Shown: in pieces, positions 22,313 through 61,665 of the stretch
Position numbering within the stretch: the stretch's first letter is position 1
Layout of the letters: each line of letters starts with the position of its first letter
Origin: Adiantum capillus-veneris
Lineage: Eukaryota > Streptophyta > Polypodiopsida > Polypodiales > Pteridaceae
NCBI GenBank assembly: GCA_014529385.2
Contig: CM043955.1
Coordinates: 136,534,108-136,598,107, forward strand
DNA length: 64,000 nt
Direction of reading: 5' to 3'
Notes under the pieces: generated by a model
What the model was told of the DNA's origin: nothing
The model's database searches: none
The model's input: the letters and a program-made list of their open reading frames with translations, nothing else
Program-made: the position numbers and the translations under genes

Positions 22313-23350
22313 CACATAGGGGAGAGAGGGAGTCAAGAAGTAGCCATTGCCAACCCATGACTTGGAGAAGCTAATTGGAGAAGCAACCGAGGTCGGAGAG
22401 CTCGTGACTCTCATCCTTATCCTTTTTTTGCACAACGCTCTTGACTCTTGGAAGTCGACCTCGCCAAAATTTGTGATCTCGCTTTGTTTTGCTCTAGAAG
22501 GTGCCGGATCTTGCATTCATCAACATGTGTAAAGGTCAATCTCTTTGTCGTTATATTATCTATACTAATTATACTAGTAAATCAAGGGGGGATTCTGGTC
22601 CCCTCATAGGCCACGTGGCGCTAGCAAATTTCTCCAACGAGTGTGGCTTTCAGCCCAACATCACAGGTGATGCTCAACGTCGAGATGCGCAAAGAGAGAG
22701 AGAGAGAGAGAGGCCCCCGACCAGCCTAGTAGTATCTATACTCTATACTATATATAATGCAACTTAAAATTTTTAAGAAAAGAGAGAGCCTCCACGTGTC
22801 GCACTCCGATACATTTCAAAGAAAATCTTAAAAAACATTTCATTTGAAATGCAAAAAGTGAAAGGTAAGGACTTAAATCATAGAACATGAAAAGACTTTT
22901 TGACTTTTTTGAATGTTAGCAATGTGAACTCAAAAGACCAGAACTCAATTTAAGGAATGTGCAGTCAAAAAATTAATACTCTAGACCTCCACTTGTCACT
23001 CTTTGTTTCACTTCAATGAAACCTTACAAAATATCTCATTCTATGAAGTTTGAAATTTGTGCACCTTTTTAACATTCAACCTTTCAACTGGCAAGTTTTT
23101 TTTATAAAAAGAGGGTTGACTCTACTTCTATTCCTTTTCTTTATGGAGCTTGAAAATTTCTTAAGCAAGGAGACTTACCACTTGTCAATGTATGCAAATT
23201 TCCACTCTAACGTGTGTGCATGCAAAATCGTTGTCATTGTCCCTCACTTGCCCCTGGGCGAATAGTAACCATTTCTCTTTCTTATGCTTGAAGATGATCA
23301 CCTCAACCTCAACATTTTGCCAGATATTGTACAATCGTGTGCGTGCACAT
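22313..23350. other. Non-coding stretch, possible MITE or Helitron edge
   Basis: AT-rich. Contains TCTATACT-type motifs near 22556 and 22736 and two CCTCCAC[GT]TGTC boxes (about 22788 and 22986). Nothing else recognisable and no gene. Confidence 0.3.
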
Positions 23351-23358
23351 GCATACGT

Positions 23359-23649
23359 ATGAGAGAGAGAGAGAGAGAGAGAGAGATTCCTTCAATCGCT
23401 TCCTTGGGAGGTTCACTGTTCGGTACCCCCTGTATAATGTGCATTCACGGGGTATTTAAAAAACCCCTCTTTTAATGAATAAAATGACCCCTTATTTTAG
23501 GATCTTTTTTTAAAATTGAATATAAAATCCCCTTATTTGAACGTATCTCTATTAAATTTCTTAACGTGTTTTCATTTTAAAACCCCTTTTTTTGAACTCA
23601 CGTTATACATTAACATGATTACAAAGTGCACCCATCGAGGTCGCTTCTT

Positions 23650-23684
<35 letters not shown>

Positions 23685-23807
23685 GCTCCTTGAGTCAGAA
23701 TGTTGTTGTGGGGTGTGTGTGTGTGTGTGCGCGCACACACACACACACACATGAAAGAGAGAGATTTCAGATTTTCATCGTTCACTCAGCCAAAACACTC
23801 AGACCCA

Positions 23808-23860
<53 letters not shown>
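23359..23860 (+). repeat. Microsatellite cluster (GA, GT, CA)
   Basis: GA arrays at about 23359-23386, 23652-23683 and 23831-23860, with GT at 23710-23729 and 23806-23830 and CA at 23731-23751. Confidence 0.9.
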
Positions 23861-23863
<3 letters not shown>

Positions 23864-23941
23864 GTTTTCTAAGCCAGAACGTGCCAATGGAGAGGGAGAG
23901 ATAATTGTACACTACTTAGCTAAGAAAGAGCTACCAAATAC

Positions 23942-23943
<2 letters not shown>
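23788..23943 (+). repeat. Composite repeat unit, copy 1
   Basis: AGCCAAAACACTCAGACCCAT, then GT and GA arrays, then an 83-bp segment (ACGTTTTCTAAGCCAGAACG ... CTACCAAATACAT) ending at the next GA array. Copies follow at 24186-24387 and 25870-25957. Confidence 0.85.
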
Positions 23944-23990
<47 letters not shown>

Positions 23991-24072
23991 ATCGCCAGAC
24001 ACAAAAGGAGCTTCTCATTCACAATAGAGATTGAAGGACACATCCAAAAATGCTTTTGGGTAAGTTGTTGGC

Positions 24073-24110
<38 letters not shown>
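23943..24110 (+). repeat. (GA)n and (CA)n arrays
   Basis: GA at about 23943-23988 and CA at about 24080-24107, separated by an 80-bp unique segment. Confidence 0.9.
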
Positions 24111-24224
24111 GAGATGCTAACAGCCATCCATGATCGAGTCTCCGAAAGATAAGCTATTAGATTTCACATTTTTCACCATTCGCTCAGCCAAAACACTCAG
24201 ACCCATGTGTGTGTGTGTGTGTGT

Positions 24225-24304
<80 letters not shown>

Positions 24305-24387
24305 TTTGTAAGCCAGAACGTTGCCAATGGAGAGGGAGAGATAATTGTACACTACCTAGCTGAGAAAGGGCTACCAAATACATATGA
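24111..24387 (+). repeat. Composite repeat unit, copy 2
   Basis: Starts with a GATGCTAACAGCCATCCATG segment (24111-24160, repeated near 26033), then the CACTCAGACCCATG segment, GT/GA arrays and the 83-bp segment at 24300-24385 with few changes from copy 1. Confidence 0.85.
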
Positions 24388-24392
24388 GAGAG

Positions 24393-24467
<75 letters not shown>

Positions 24468-24472
24468 TAGCA
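24386..24472 (+). repeat. (GATA)n(GA)n array
   Basis: A short GATA tetranucleotide run opens and closes a GA array of about 60 bp. Confidence 0.9.
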
Positions 24473-24625
24473 TTATCGTCCACGGAGGTCATATATGACC
24501 CATTGGACCGGAGAAAAAAAACATTACAACGCAGCCTTTTAAGTGAGGGCATTGGATACATATCAGTTATGGACTGAGGGTCCGTCAACAGGGTAGAAGA
24601 TAAGAAAAGAAAAGGAAAACAAGAC

Positions 24626-25348
24626 TTAAACTTGAGTAGGGTTGGATGAGGGGAGAACCCCTTTGGGAGTTTGAAACTCTTGAATGATGGCCTTCCCCCC
24701 GCGGTAGACTGCCCATTTGCCTTGCTTTCGGGCTTCTCCGACCTTCTTGAGTTCGCACTTTTTAACCTTGAGTTGATTCATGGTCAGCTCCTCAGCAATC
24801 CAAACCTTTGTTCCTTTGAGGAGGTAAGATTGGCGCAATAGCCTCACTCGCTCCTCTTTGTCCTTAAAAGTGAGAAGGCAGTGCTCCGGTGATACTTTCC
24901 TGTGTGTGTCGTTAATCCAAGAAATGTCTTCTGGCTTGATGGCGATGGGCTGAATAATATCGTTGAGCTTGATGATTGCTTCTTCAAGCGTGTCCTCGGT
25001 AGTGCACCATGGTGAGGGAAGCCCACCTATTCGGATCTTAAGGGCATTCTCTTCCTGGAGTTTCTGCTCGTGAAGCTCCATCGTCACACAAGTTTGTACT
25101 TTTGCCAAAGCCACAGACTTAGCATTGGTGACTTTCACCTCAACTTCTCTTACTTTGTCTGTGGCAAGATCGACCATGGAGTCGAAGCGCGCCTCAAGCT
25201 TACCGAGGCGAGCCTTGAGATCCCGATTCTCTTCCATAAGCTGGTCAAGGGCTCTTTGAAGCTGTCCAATCCGGTCGGTCTTGCTCGGTGCTGCCACAAC
25301 GGCTGCAAAACTGGGTCGGCTCCTCATGGTGACCTTTGGTGTATTCAT
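24626..25348 (-). CDS. LINE ORF1-like protein (orphan)
   Basis: A 240-codon frame starting MNTPKVTMRSRP. Residues about 25-95 form a heptad-like coiled coil (LQRALDQLMEENRDLKARLG). Residues about 105-190 look like an RNA-binding fold opening with ALKIRIGGLPSPW and holding CLLTFKDKEERVRLLRQSYLLKG. The end (KVWIAEELTMNQL, KWAVYRGGKAII) resembles the C-terminal domain of L1-type ORF1 proteins, which bind the element's RNA. No ORF2 (endonuclease/RT) lies downstream, so the element is 3'-truncated or this is a captured fragment. The frame is fully open, unlike the LTR elements around it. Confidence 0.55.
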   Translation of the reverse strand: MNTPKVTMRSRPSFAAVVAAPSKTDRIGQLQRALDQLMEENRDLKARLGKLEARFDSMVDLATDKVREVEVKVTNAKSVALAKVQTCVTMELHEQKLQEENALKIRIGGLPSPWCTTEDTLEEAIIKLNDIIQPIAIKPEDISWINDTHRKVSPEHCLLTFKDKEERVRLLRQSYLLKGTKVWIAEELTMNQLKVKKCELKKVGEARKQGKWAVYRGGKAIIQEFQTPKGVLPSSNPTQV

Positions 25349-25803
25349 GGTAAAAAATCGGGCTGTGATGGCTGCTGCTCACTTTGTCCCAAAGTGCACA
25401 GAGATTTATCTGGGTTTGATTTGAAGCCCTTAGCTTTTAGGGGGGCGGGGGCTCTTTAGGTTCAGAGTGGCGAGAGAAAGAGAGAGAGAGGGAGAGAGGA
25501 GGAGTCTCCTCTGTCGGCTCGGGTGCCACCACCTGCAGCAGCAACTCCAACAGCTTCAGTAGCCCCTCGTCGTCCCCAGCAGAGGGAGGCTCGCCTTCAC
25601 CATCGTTAGGCTTCTCGAGTCTCCGTTGCTGGTGTCGTCTCGGCTCTGCACGCTGTCACAACAGCAGGTCACGAGGATGCCGCAGGTTAGCTTGGAGGGG
25701 GCGGGGCTATGGCTTCATACCTCCCCATAGGGCAGCCCCTCGCCCAGGGGGAGGCTGGGGGACAGAGGACGGTGGCAGTGGCAACCTGCACTAGAGTTAG
25801 GGT

Positions 25804-25805
<2 letters not shown>
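25349..25805. other. GC-rich flank, probable 5' part of the LINE-like insert
   Basis: A GC-rich stretch upstream (on the minus strand) of the ORF1-like frame. No gene is seen in it. It ends in CTAGAGTTAGGGTTAGAGAG, where a GA array begins. Confidence 0.4.
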
Positions 25806-25872
<67 letters not shown>

Positions 25873-25959
25873 GTTTTCTAAGCCAGAACGCTGCCAATGG
25901 AGAGGGAGAGATAATTGTACACTACCTAGCTGAGAAAGGGCTACCAAATACATATGAGA

Positions 25960-26036
<77 letters not shown>

Positions 26037-26085
26037 TGCTAACAACCATCCATGGTCAAGTGTCCGAAAGATAAGGTATCATAGC
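25806..26085 (+). repeat. GA arrays and composite repeat unit, copy 3
   Basis: GA at 25806-25870, the 83-bp segment at 25870-25957, GATA/GA at about 25958-26032, and the GATGCTAACAACCATCCATG segment at 26033-26083. Confidence 0.85.
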
Positions 26086-26410
26086 TTGTGAGTGTGAGCC
26101 TTGCCAAAACCCGTTGACCAATTTTGCATGGGCGGAGTCAGACTCCTACTCAGAATTTTCTTTGTTTCACAGTGGTCTGTGGCTCCATGCTGCCTCACAA
26201 CATTCGTTACCCCAAAAAACAATATTGTTTTAAATTATGAAGAAGATTGTGTTCTTCTTGAGGTTGATACCACTTCTATTCCTTCTTTTATGGAGCTAGA
26301 GAATTTCTAAAGTGATGAGCACTTCCAAGTTTTTCTCTAGACTACAACCTGGAGGAGCTCAGCAAAGGAGGACATTGTGGGCAATTTAGCAACAATGCAA
26401 GTGCACCCAT
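26086..26410. other. Non-coding spacer
   Basis: No gene or recognisable repeat. Confidence 0.5.
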
Positions 26411-26438
26411 GTGTGTGTGTGCGTGCGCGCGTCTGTGC

Positions 26439-26508
<70 letters not shown>

Positions 26509-26795
26509 CTTATGGCACTTGTGGTTAGGAAGAGACATTGAGGGCCCTGTTCACTTTATTGAGGGCTCGGGAAACATTTTTTTGGACCTAGCTTTGGAAC
26601 CTTTTCACATGCATATGAGCAAGCTAATACCAAATTTGAGAGGGATAATCACACTAAAAATATCATATTATAACTAAAAATTCCATAATTTGAACCGGCT
26701 TGAGAGCCTTCTTGCCCAAATTTGAGCCGACCAGTTTTCATTTTGAATAGGCTTTGGATAAAGCGAACCTATCTTTTCCCGAGCTCGGGATTGTT

Positions 26796-26847
<52 letters not shown>

Positions 26848-26982
26848 AAAGAGAAGAAAAGTTTTCAATGTCGTAAAATCAATTTCAATAGACCTCAAAG
26901 ATCTTTTTGGCAAGTTTGAAGTAAGAGAAACAATCTACCACACTTGGGTGATAAGAGAGAGAAGAGAAGAACAATAATGCCC

Positions 26983-27020
<38 letters not shown>

Positions 27021-27057
27021 GAAGAAGAGAAGGTGAGTATTCACGTGGTAGAAACAC

Positions 27058-27099
<42 letters not shown>

Positions 27100-27149
27100 G
27101 GAGGAGAAGAAGAAGAAAAAGAAGGTAAGTTTTCATGTTGTAGAAACAA

Positions 27150-27180
<31 letters not shown>

Positions 27181-27199
27181 CAAACACACACACACACAC

Positions 27200-27237
<38 letters not shown>
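26411..27237 (+). repeat. Microsatellite cluster
   Basis: GA arrays at about 26441-26507, 26811-26843, 26987-27018 and 27203-27237; GT at 26796-26811; CA at 27059-27098 and 27183-27200; poly-C/poly-A at 27151-27180. Ser-Leu or Arg-Glu open frames here are artefacts of the repeats. Confidence 0.9.
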
Positions 27238-27240
<3 letters not shown>

Positions 27241-28602
27241 CAAGAAGATAAGTTTGAATATAGTAGGAACAATCCAGAGGACCTCAAACATCTATTCCAT
27301 GAGTCTTAAACTCAAGATTTGGTATTTAGTAGGGAAATTGAGGAAGAGAAAAGACAACTTTTAACTTAATTGAAACGAAGCCACAAAACCTTAAATATCT
27401 ATCTAGCAAGTCATGAACTTTAAAACTTTTACCATAACATAGATTTTTTGGCCCTGAGAAGGAGGTGTTTGCATAGTTCCATGGCCATTTCATGAGCTTA
27501 AATATCAACATATTTATGTAGATAGACATGAGTTACAAGAGTGTATCCAATAGCTCGTAGGTTTGTCTTAATTTCCTTGCCGTATTGGTGTTATTGTATA
27601 CATTAATGCAACATCGATTGTATAGTTTGATATTAAATGATGGGATTAGAATGAAAGCATCGACACTTTTACAAATAGAAGTAGAGGAGAGCTTTGTGAG
27701 ATTAATAGCCATGTTCTTTTTTAACTGCAGCAACATGCGGGTCACATACCTTACTTGGTCTATCTTACATCCATTAATTAATTTTGTATCGAGATTCTAA
27801 GCATCTGCCAAATCTCGAAGGAAAAGGGCTCGTAGCCCCCGTTCATGTGTGCACCCCGTCCCCCAATCTCCCTCTCTGTACTCGTGAGGAGACCACTTGC
27901 AGACCAAGACAGTTTCTCACGATTCTAATCTGTGTGCATCCAGGACACCTATAGACTCCATCGCCTCTGATTGCTGCTACTTGCCTCGTGTTATCGCTGC
28001 TTTGCTTCTTTGCCATCAGCATAGTCTATCAACGCCACCCCCAGAGTCCACCGCCTCGGACTCTCCTACCCGACCGTTCGCTACCCCGTCTCCACCAAGC
28101 TCTTGCTTGTCATTGTTGCGTCGTGGTCGCTCTCTGTTCATTGTAGCTGACACTCGACTTCTCTCTCTCTCTCTCTCTCTCTCTCCCTCTCTCTCTCACC
28201 CCTGCAATTTCTTCACCTTAATGCTTCTGGCAACCGCAAGATTGCTTCATGCAGACAAACAAGAGGGGCTAATCCACAGGCCCTGCCTTGTAAACAGACA
28301 AGAGGGAGAGAGAGCAATGTCATTGTTGCGACTGTGGCTTACCTGTTTGCACACAAAATTGCCATGCAAAGTGTCGGCATGAAGACTACACCCATCCCAG
28401 CTCGTTGACAATGCAGATGATCGCCAGAGACAAACGTATTGATTTATGCCTCAGATTCCAAGGAATGTGAGAATCTAGAGGTAAAATCGCCCACTCCTCA
28501 TTGTTCTGCAAACCGAGCCTCCCTCGGCTCTGTGCTCTGTTTTCCCCATTTGTGCCCTCTAATCCCTACTTTGATCTCTCTGAGCAGCCTGATCATTGGT
28601 GC

Positions 28603-28607
<5 letters not shown>
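27238..28607. other. Non-coding stretch
   Basis: AT-rich to about 27800, then C/T-rich. A 161-codon open frame (27897-28382) is Ser/Leu low-complexity with no recognisable domain and is not called as a gene. Poly-CT near 28161-28194. Confidence 0.5.

Positions 28608-28653
<46 letters not shown>
28608..28653 (+). repeat. (GA)n microsatellite
   Basis: About 46 bp of GA, 630 bp upstream of the kinase start codon. Confidence 0.95.
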
Positions 28654-28656
<3 letters not shown>

Positions 28657-29281
28657 CCTTGGCTTCGCCCGTGCAATATTGCCTTGCGCACGCATGCCTC
28701 CCTGCCCACGCGACACTTGTCCCTCTCCACTCTTTTCCTTTCATTTCCATTAATTTATGAGCATCTTCTATGATTCTCACTAAAAGAAATGCAAAAAAAA
28801 TTGTGGGGACATACTAAGGTAAATATTATAGTATAGATGCTCAAAATGGGATACGATAGGCTAGACATCCTATTCAAAAACGGTAGCATTTGGGAAGACA
28901 AGTCGATACCCACAAAGTGGGTGTAGAGAGAGACCTTTAGTATTTGGGTGCATTATAAAAATGTTGGTCGCGTCAATCTGATGCAGCAGTAGTCAGTCAG
29001 CACAATAAATGAGGAAAGGCGCACCGTGCATGGCAACTTGCAAGTCGTCCTGACTCCTTCCTGCTTTGCTCTCCAAGAGCAAGAATCCTCCAGGCTCCCT
29101 CTTCTTCTCTTCCGCGGGCAGATTTGTGAAATTTGTGAAGGACCCAGCAGCACGTCAGGGAGTGGCGCATCTTGACAACAATCTTTTCCTGACACTGAAA
29201 CAGGAAGAAATTTTCGCATCTCGCTGTTCATGTGTGTGAATTAGGGGAAGAAAGAGAGAGAGTGAGAGTTAGAGAGTGTAT
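28654..29281 (+). promoter_or_regulatory. Presumed promoter and 5' UTR of the kinase gene
   Basis: Region directly upstream of the start codon. No certain TATA box. The last 35 bases are purine-rich (GAAGAAAGAGAGAGAG...) as in many plant 5' leaders. An in-frame TAG at 29270-29272 bounds the open frame. The transcription start cannot be set from sequence. Confidence 0.35.
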
Positions 29282-57366
<28,085 letters not shown>

Positions 57367-58254
57367 GTCATGATCGAACCTTAAGTTTTTTGATAGTATG
57401 CTTTTTCTTTATACAACTGTAGTGTGGACTAAGCAAAGCTGTAATCAGCACCCTGTATGTATTGGAAATGTGGTTTGCCTGACCTTTTAGCAGTGTGACT
57501 TAGGTGTTTTTAAGTTGTTTGTTTCTCATGAAAGCTAGGCCCCGTCAACATAAGCTTGTAGTATTTTGATGCAATCTTTGCCTGTTTTTATATTCACTGA
57601 ATCAGGCTAGATTATAAAGATTCATGCAAGGTCAAAAGATGGCGTGTGCATTTTGAAATATAAATCATACTGCACATTTCGGCCGGTACATTTGTACATA
57701 CTTATAAGATTTTCTCAAGTTTATCTTGAAATGCATAGACAAGCAAGGATTGTGTTTATAGGCGGGAGTGCAGAGGATCCAGAGCAGCTGTTTGAGGCTG
57801 CGTTTTTCCGCCAGGAGGACGGCGACTTGTGGCTTCGTTTTTCTCACGAAGACACCCCTTGGACCATCGTTCTGTCTCAAGAGGGAGCGTTTTTGCATCA
57901 AGAGGGGGCTGATTGGTGTCTGGTACGATTTTGTCGCGAAGTACCTGCGTTTTTCATCCGGTAGATGACTGAGGAGTGTTGCTCATGCTAAGCGTGAAGT
58001 TGGAAGAGATCTAGGTTGTGTTTTGAAGACTAGAAGGTGATTTGAGTGTGACTCGGTTTGTCTCAGTACCTTTGCAGATTTTCAGCCAGCTGGTTTGAGA
58101 CTTTTGTGCGGCAAAGGGGGCTGATTTTGGACCAATTTCAGCCAGAGTACCTGCCCTTGTTTGGGGATCCCTTTTGACGGCAGGTTGCTAGCAGCCTTGA
58201 AGCGCGGTTTTGTACTTGTCCATGAAGGATTGCTTGCAACCTTGGAGTGCCATT
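57367..58254. other. Intron 6, first part
   Basis: Unique AT-rich sequence to about 57750, then a segment with GCGTTTTT words (57812-57955) resembling the leader of the 60.5-61.7 kb LTR. No gene. Confidence 0.4.
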
Positions 58255-58597
58255 GATAGTGGCGCGGAAAAAGAAGAATGTTGCAAACAGTCCTCATGAT
58301 GTGGACAAAAAGAAAATTCTATGTAGACACATCCACTATTTGGAGCGTTTGCGAAGGTCTACTCATAGGGCAGAGTTACAAGAGTTTTTTGAGAGGAAGG
58401 TTTTGGTGTTTCCATAGGACCAAATGCTAGATGCCGCCAACTACCAGGACTGGAAGGTTCTTATGGAGGTGGTATTGGAGACCTACGACCTTATCTTTAT
58501 GGTGCACGATGAGATTGAGTGCAAAAGGCTCCTACAAATGGGTCTCTTTCTTCGAAGAGTTGGAGAAGCTTTCAAAGCTTCAACATGCTTGGGATTG
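58255..58597 (+). pseudogene. Unrecognised coding fragment cut by an LTR
   Basis: One frame (with one stop at about 58416) reads ARKKKNVANSPHDVDKKKIL, RHIHYLERLRRSTHRAELQE, then LDAANYQDWKVLMEVVLETY, MGLFLRRVGEAFKAST, and runs straight into the LTR at 58598. Charged and helical; it may be a retroelement gag-like N-terminus. Family unknown. Confidence 0.35.
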
Positions 58598-59309
58598 TGT
58601 CACAGGGATGGGCACCACGTGCCAATATCAAAGAATAGACTGAACAACTTTAAGCACTTTAAGTAACACTGAACTCAAAGAGATGTACGACACACGAGAC
58701 GGAGAGTGGCGGAGTTCCACCCCAACAGATCACTGGCCCCAAACCTTGGCGCCCCTTTCGATATTTCTTTATATTGCTAATTGAGTACAACTCCCATGGC
58801 TCTGCTCTACATCCCCCACAGGTAGACTGCCAGAGTAAGAGCCCATGGGTCATATTTGAAGGCCCTTGGCCTCTAAAAGTAGTTTACATGGAAAACATCC
58901 AAGTTCCAAAAGCATTTGGCCTCCCAAAAGCAACCACAAAATAAGGGAAATCCGTACATCCTGCCACGTCATCAGCCAACAACATAAATCGAGGAATTCC
59001 GTACAAGCTGCTGCGTGGCACTCAGCGCAATTCGTGGGCGTTCGTATAGTTGCCACGTCATCAGCTTCTACGCCAAAGATTGATTGGTCCTGCCTTATTT
59101 TAATCCATTTAGGTCAGTTGGCACCCCATCGGACGGGTTCCCATAAGTTGGTGGGAACTCCTCTTTAGAAATAGGCCACTCGTCAAGACTTTGCAAGTCG
59201 GTAAAACTTCTTTTGCTGCATCTGTTGTTTCTATGGTTTAGGCCCCTCGCTCGAGATCTACAAGTCGGCTCCATTCTTCAGTGGCTTGACACGCCAACAA
59301 TTTGTGACA
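58598..59309 (-). repeat. Gypsy LTR (D/Z-related), inverted pair left arm
   Basis: Plus strand TGTCACAGGGATGG ... AACAATTTGTGACA, 712 bp, followed by TCCCCCCTTCTTGAAAG, a polypurine tract on the minus strand, so this is the 3' LTR of a minus-strand element. Confidence 0.8.
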
Positions 59310-59808
59310 TCCCCCCTTCTTGAAAGAAAGTAATCGTCCGTGATTACATCATATCTGCAAAACAACTCAAGTTAGCTCAAAAATTTGTGAGGGTCATTCC
59401 GAGGGTCAATCCGAGGGACAATCAGTTTTCTCATTCCAAATTGGAGCTCTTGATATCGTGCGTCATTGGCTTCCCAGGAAAATCTCATCCAATAAGGAGT
59501 CTCATTTGAGATTGGAGCTCTTGATATCCTAGATCGTTGATTTCCTAGAAAAATCTCATCCAAAAAGGAGTATTCAATGGTTGGCACATCACAATGCAAC
59601 ACAAATGCTCACATATGCATGTTACAAGACATAGAAACATCCGCCGATGAACACTCCCCCCACAAATAACCATCTTGGTCCAGGCCATGAGATGTTCAAC
59701 GACTCCCTCATCACTCCTTCCGCAAATAACCTGAAAAGGTCGGGGCCATGAGATTTAGAGGCCTTTTACTACCAAACGCCCCCTAGACCGCAGCTTGAGT
59801 CTTTTGGA
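59310..59808. other. Spacer between inverted LTRs with a local duplication
   Basis: Residual 3' internal sequence of the minus-strand element. TTGGAGCTCTTGATATC occurs twice (about 59442 and 59512), each followed by AAAATCTCATCCAA, a tandem duplication of about 70 bp. Confidence 0.6.
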
Positions 59809-60507
59809 GGTGTTGCTAACGTGCCAAGCCACTGAAGAATGGAGCCGACTTGCAGATCCCGGCCGAGGGACCTAAACCCTAGAAGCAGTAGAAGAAGTTT
59901 TACCAACTTGCAAAGTCTTGACGAGTGGCTTATTTCTAAAGAGGAGTTCCCACCAACTTATGGGACCCTGTCCGTTGGGGCCCAAGTGACCTAAAGGGAT
60001 TTTAATAAAGCAGGACCAATGAATCTCTGGCGTAGAAACTAATGACGTGGTAGCTGTACGAAAGCCTGCGAATTGCGTTGATAGTGCCATGGTAGCGTGT
60101 ACAGAATTCCGCGATTTATGTTGCTGGTGATGAAGTGGCAGGCTGTACTGATTTCTCTTGTTTTGCGCTGGCTGCTTTTGGGAGGCCAGATGCTTTTGGA
60201 ACTTGAATGTTTTTCATGTAAACTGCTTTTAGAGGCCAAGGGCCTTCAAATATGACCCATGGGCTCTTACTCTGGCAGTCTACCTGTGGGGGATGTAGAG
60301 CAGAGCCATGGGAGTTGTACTCAATTAGCAATATAAAGAAATATCGAAAGGGGCGCCAAGGTTTGGGGCCAGTGATCTGTTGGGGTGGAACTCCGCCACT
60401 CTCCGTCTCGTGTGTCGTACATCTCTTTGAGTTCAGTGTTATTTAGAGTGCTTAACGTTGTTTAGTCTGTTCTTTTTCGCTGACACGTGGTGCCCGTCCT
60501 CGTGACA
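59809..60507 (+). repeat. Gypsy LTR, inverted pair right arm
   Basis: The reverse complement of 58598-59309 over almost its full length; ends CCTCGTGACA and is followed by a PBS at 60509-60520. The start has drifted (TGTTGCTAACGTGCC in place of TGTCACAAATTG). Confidence 0.75.
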
Positions 60508-60508
60508 G

Positions 60509-60520
60509 TGGTATGAGAGC
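60509..60520 (+). other. Primer-binding site
   Basis: TGGTATGAGAGC, one mismatch from the tRNA-iMet type, one base after the LTR. Confidence 0.7.
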
Positions 60521-60559
60521 TTCAGGCGTGTGCTTTTCTCAAAGCATACCGCTCCTATC

Positions 60560-61664
60560 AAAGATGTACGTGCACATCTAACCCTATGTGTACGTGGACA
60601 AGCTACTTCAAGACAGGGGTTCAGTTCAGTTATCTTAGGAAGTGTTCTGGCACTTTTGTGAGTCTGTTCGCAGACCGTGCATGTCCAAGCACTTAGATTA
60701 GATGCATATCCTCTGGTTGCACATAACATGATTATCAGATTACCATCAGAACCCATCAAGAGCATTTTTACAGTGCATAGACCTATTTTCCCTATTTTAG
60801 CCAATTTTCACTTATTATTTTTAAGTGACTTCTGTTTGGAATTGGGTAGGGCAAATTGCTAAGCAAGTATATAAGAAACCCTAGCGCTAAAACTTTCTGA
60901 CAGAAGAGGCAACAGGGACCTCACATCCAACAATGCATCTTCTCAGTAAGACCCCCCAAGTAGTTTACCTAGCGTTTTCTTCAAGGAGACCCCAGATCCA
61001 GCCTAGCGTTTTTGCATGAAGACAGCTAGCGTTTTGCATTGTAGATCAACCCCGACAGTAGCAGACTACAGCAGAAGCCTAGCGTTTTTGCAGCAGGACA
61101 ACATTCAGCCCTTGCGTTTTTGCATCAGCATGACAGCCTAGCGTTTTGCAGATTCTCTGCAACAAGACCATCATTAGCACCAGCGTTTTCAGTTTTCAGC
61201 ATCAAGACACCGCAATAGAAGTCCCGAAATTCACAGATCTCACCTTCCCGCAGCAGATTCTCGCCGCAGGGTCAGATCCATCGAAGTTTGCAGTTTCAGC
61301 CCGAAAAACGCAGATTTCAGCATCTGCGTTTCAGCGCGTCGTCGTTGCATCGTCGTCATTGACATTGTCACCGATATAGAGTCAGAATTAGCAGATGAAA
61401 GATTTGCAGATTTCAGCCTTAGCGTTTTCAGATTTCAGCCTGTCTCGTCGTCAAAATCGTCGGCAAGTCCAAAGCATTGTAGAGTTTTGTGCAATCAATA
61501 GTAGACCGCCCTCGCTGTAGAGAGTGGGGCCTTCGGAGGAGGGTTTGACAACATTCTGGTGTCATATTCTTCTCTCTCTATCTCTTAGTCTCAGTACCTT
61601 CATTCACAGTGTTTGTCCCACTCATCTTGAGCAAAGTTCAACTTTCACTTCCGCGTACCTTACA
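60560..61664 (+). repeat. Element X-type LTR
   Basis: A long LTR ending ACCTTACA one base before a PBS. TATA box TATATAAG at 60866-60873. Its transcribed part holds about eight AGCGTTTTTGCA-like words (60965-61185) and GTCGTC triplet runs (61330-61370, 61440-61460). Inverse of 45577-46725 plus 53109-53252. The start is approximate. Confidence 0.55.
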
Positions 61665-61665
61665 T

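Noticed and set aside
22556-22990. Possible Helitron edges (TCTATACT words, a CTAGT near 22581)
   Set aside because: No paired 3' hairpin with CTRR end and no Rep/helicase sequence; too little to call.
23359-24472. Regular repeat-spacer look resembling a CRISPR array
   Set aside because: The repeats are dinucleotide microsatellites of varying length in a plant genome; spacers are themselves duplicated.
27897-28382. 161-codon frame upstream of the kinase gene
   Set aside because: Ser/Pro/Leu low-complexity, no domain, partly built on a CT tract.
28953-29231. 92-codon minus-strand frame just upstream of the kinase
   Set aside because: Lies in the presumed promoter/leader on the opposite strand; no recognisable domain.
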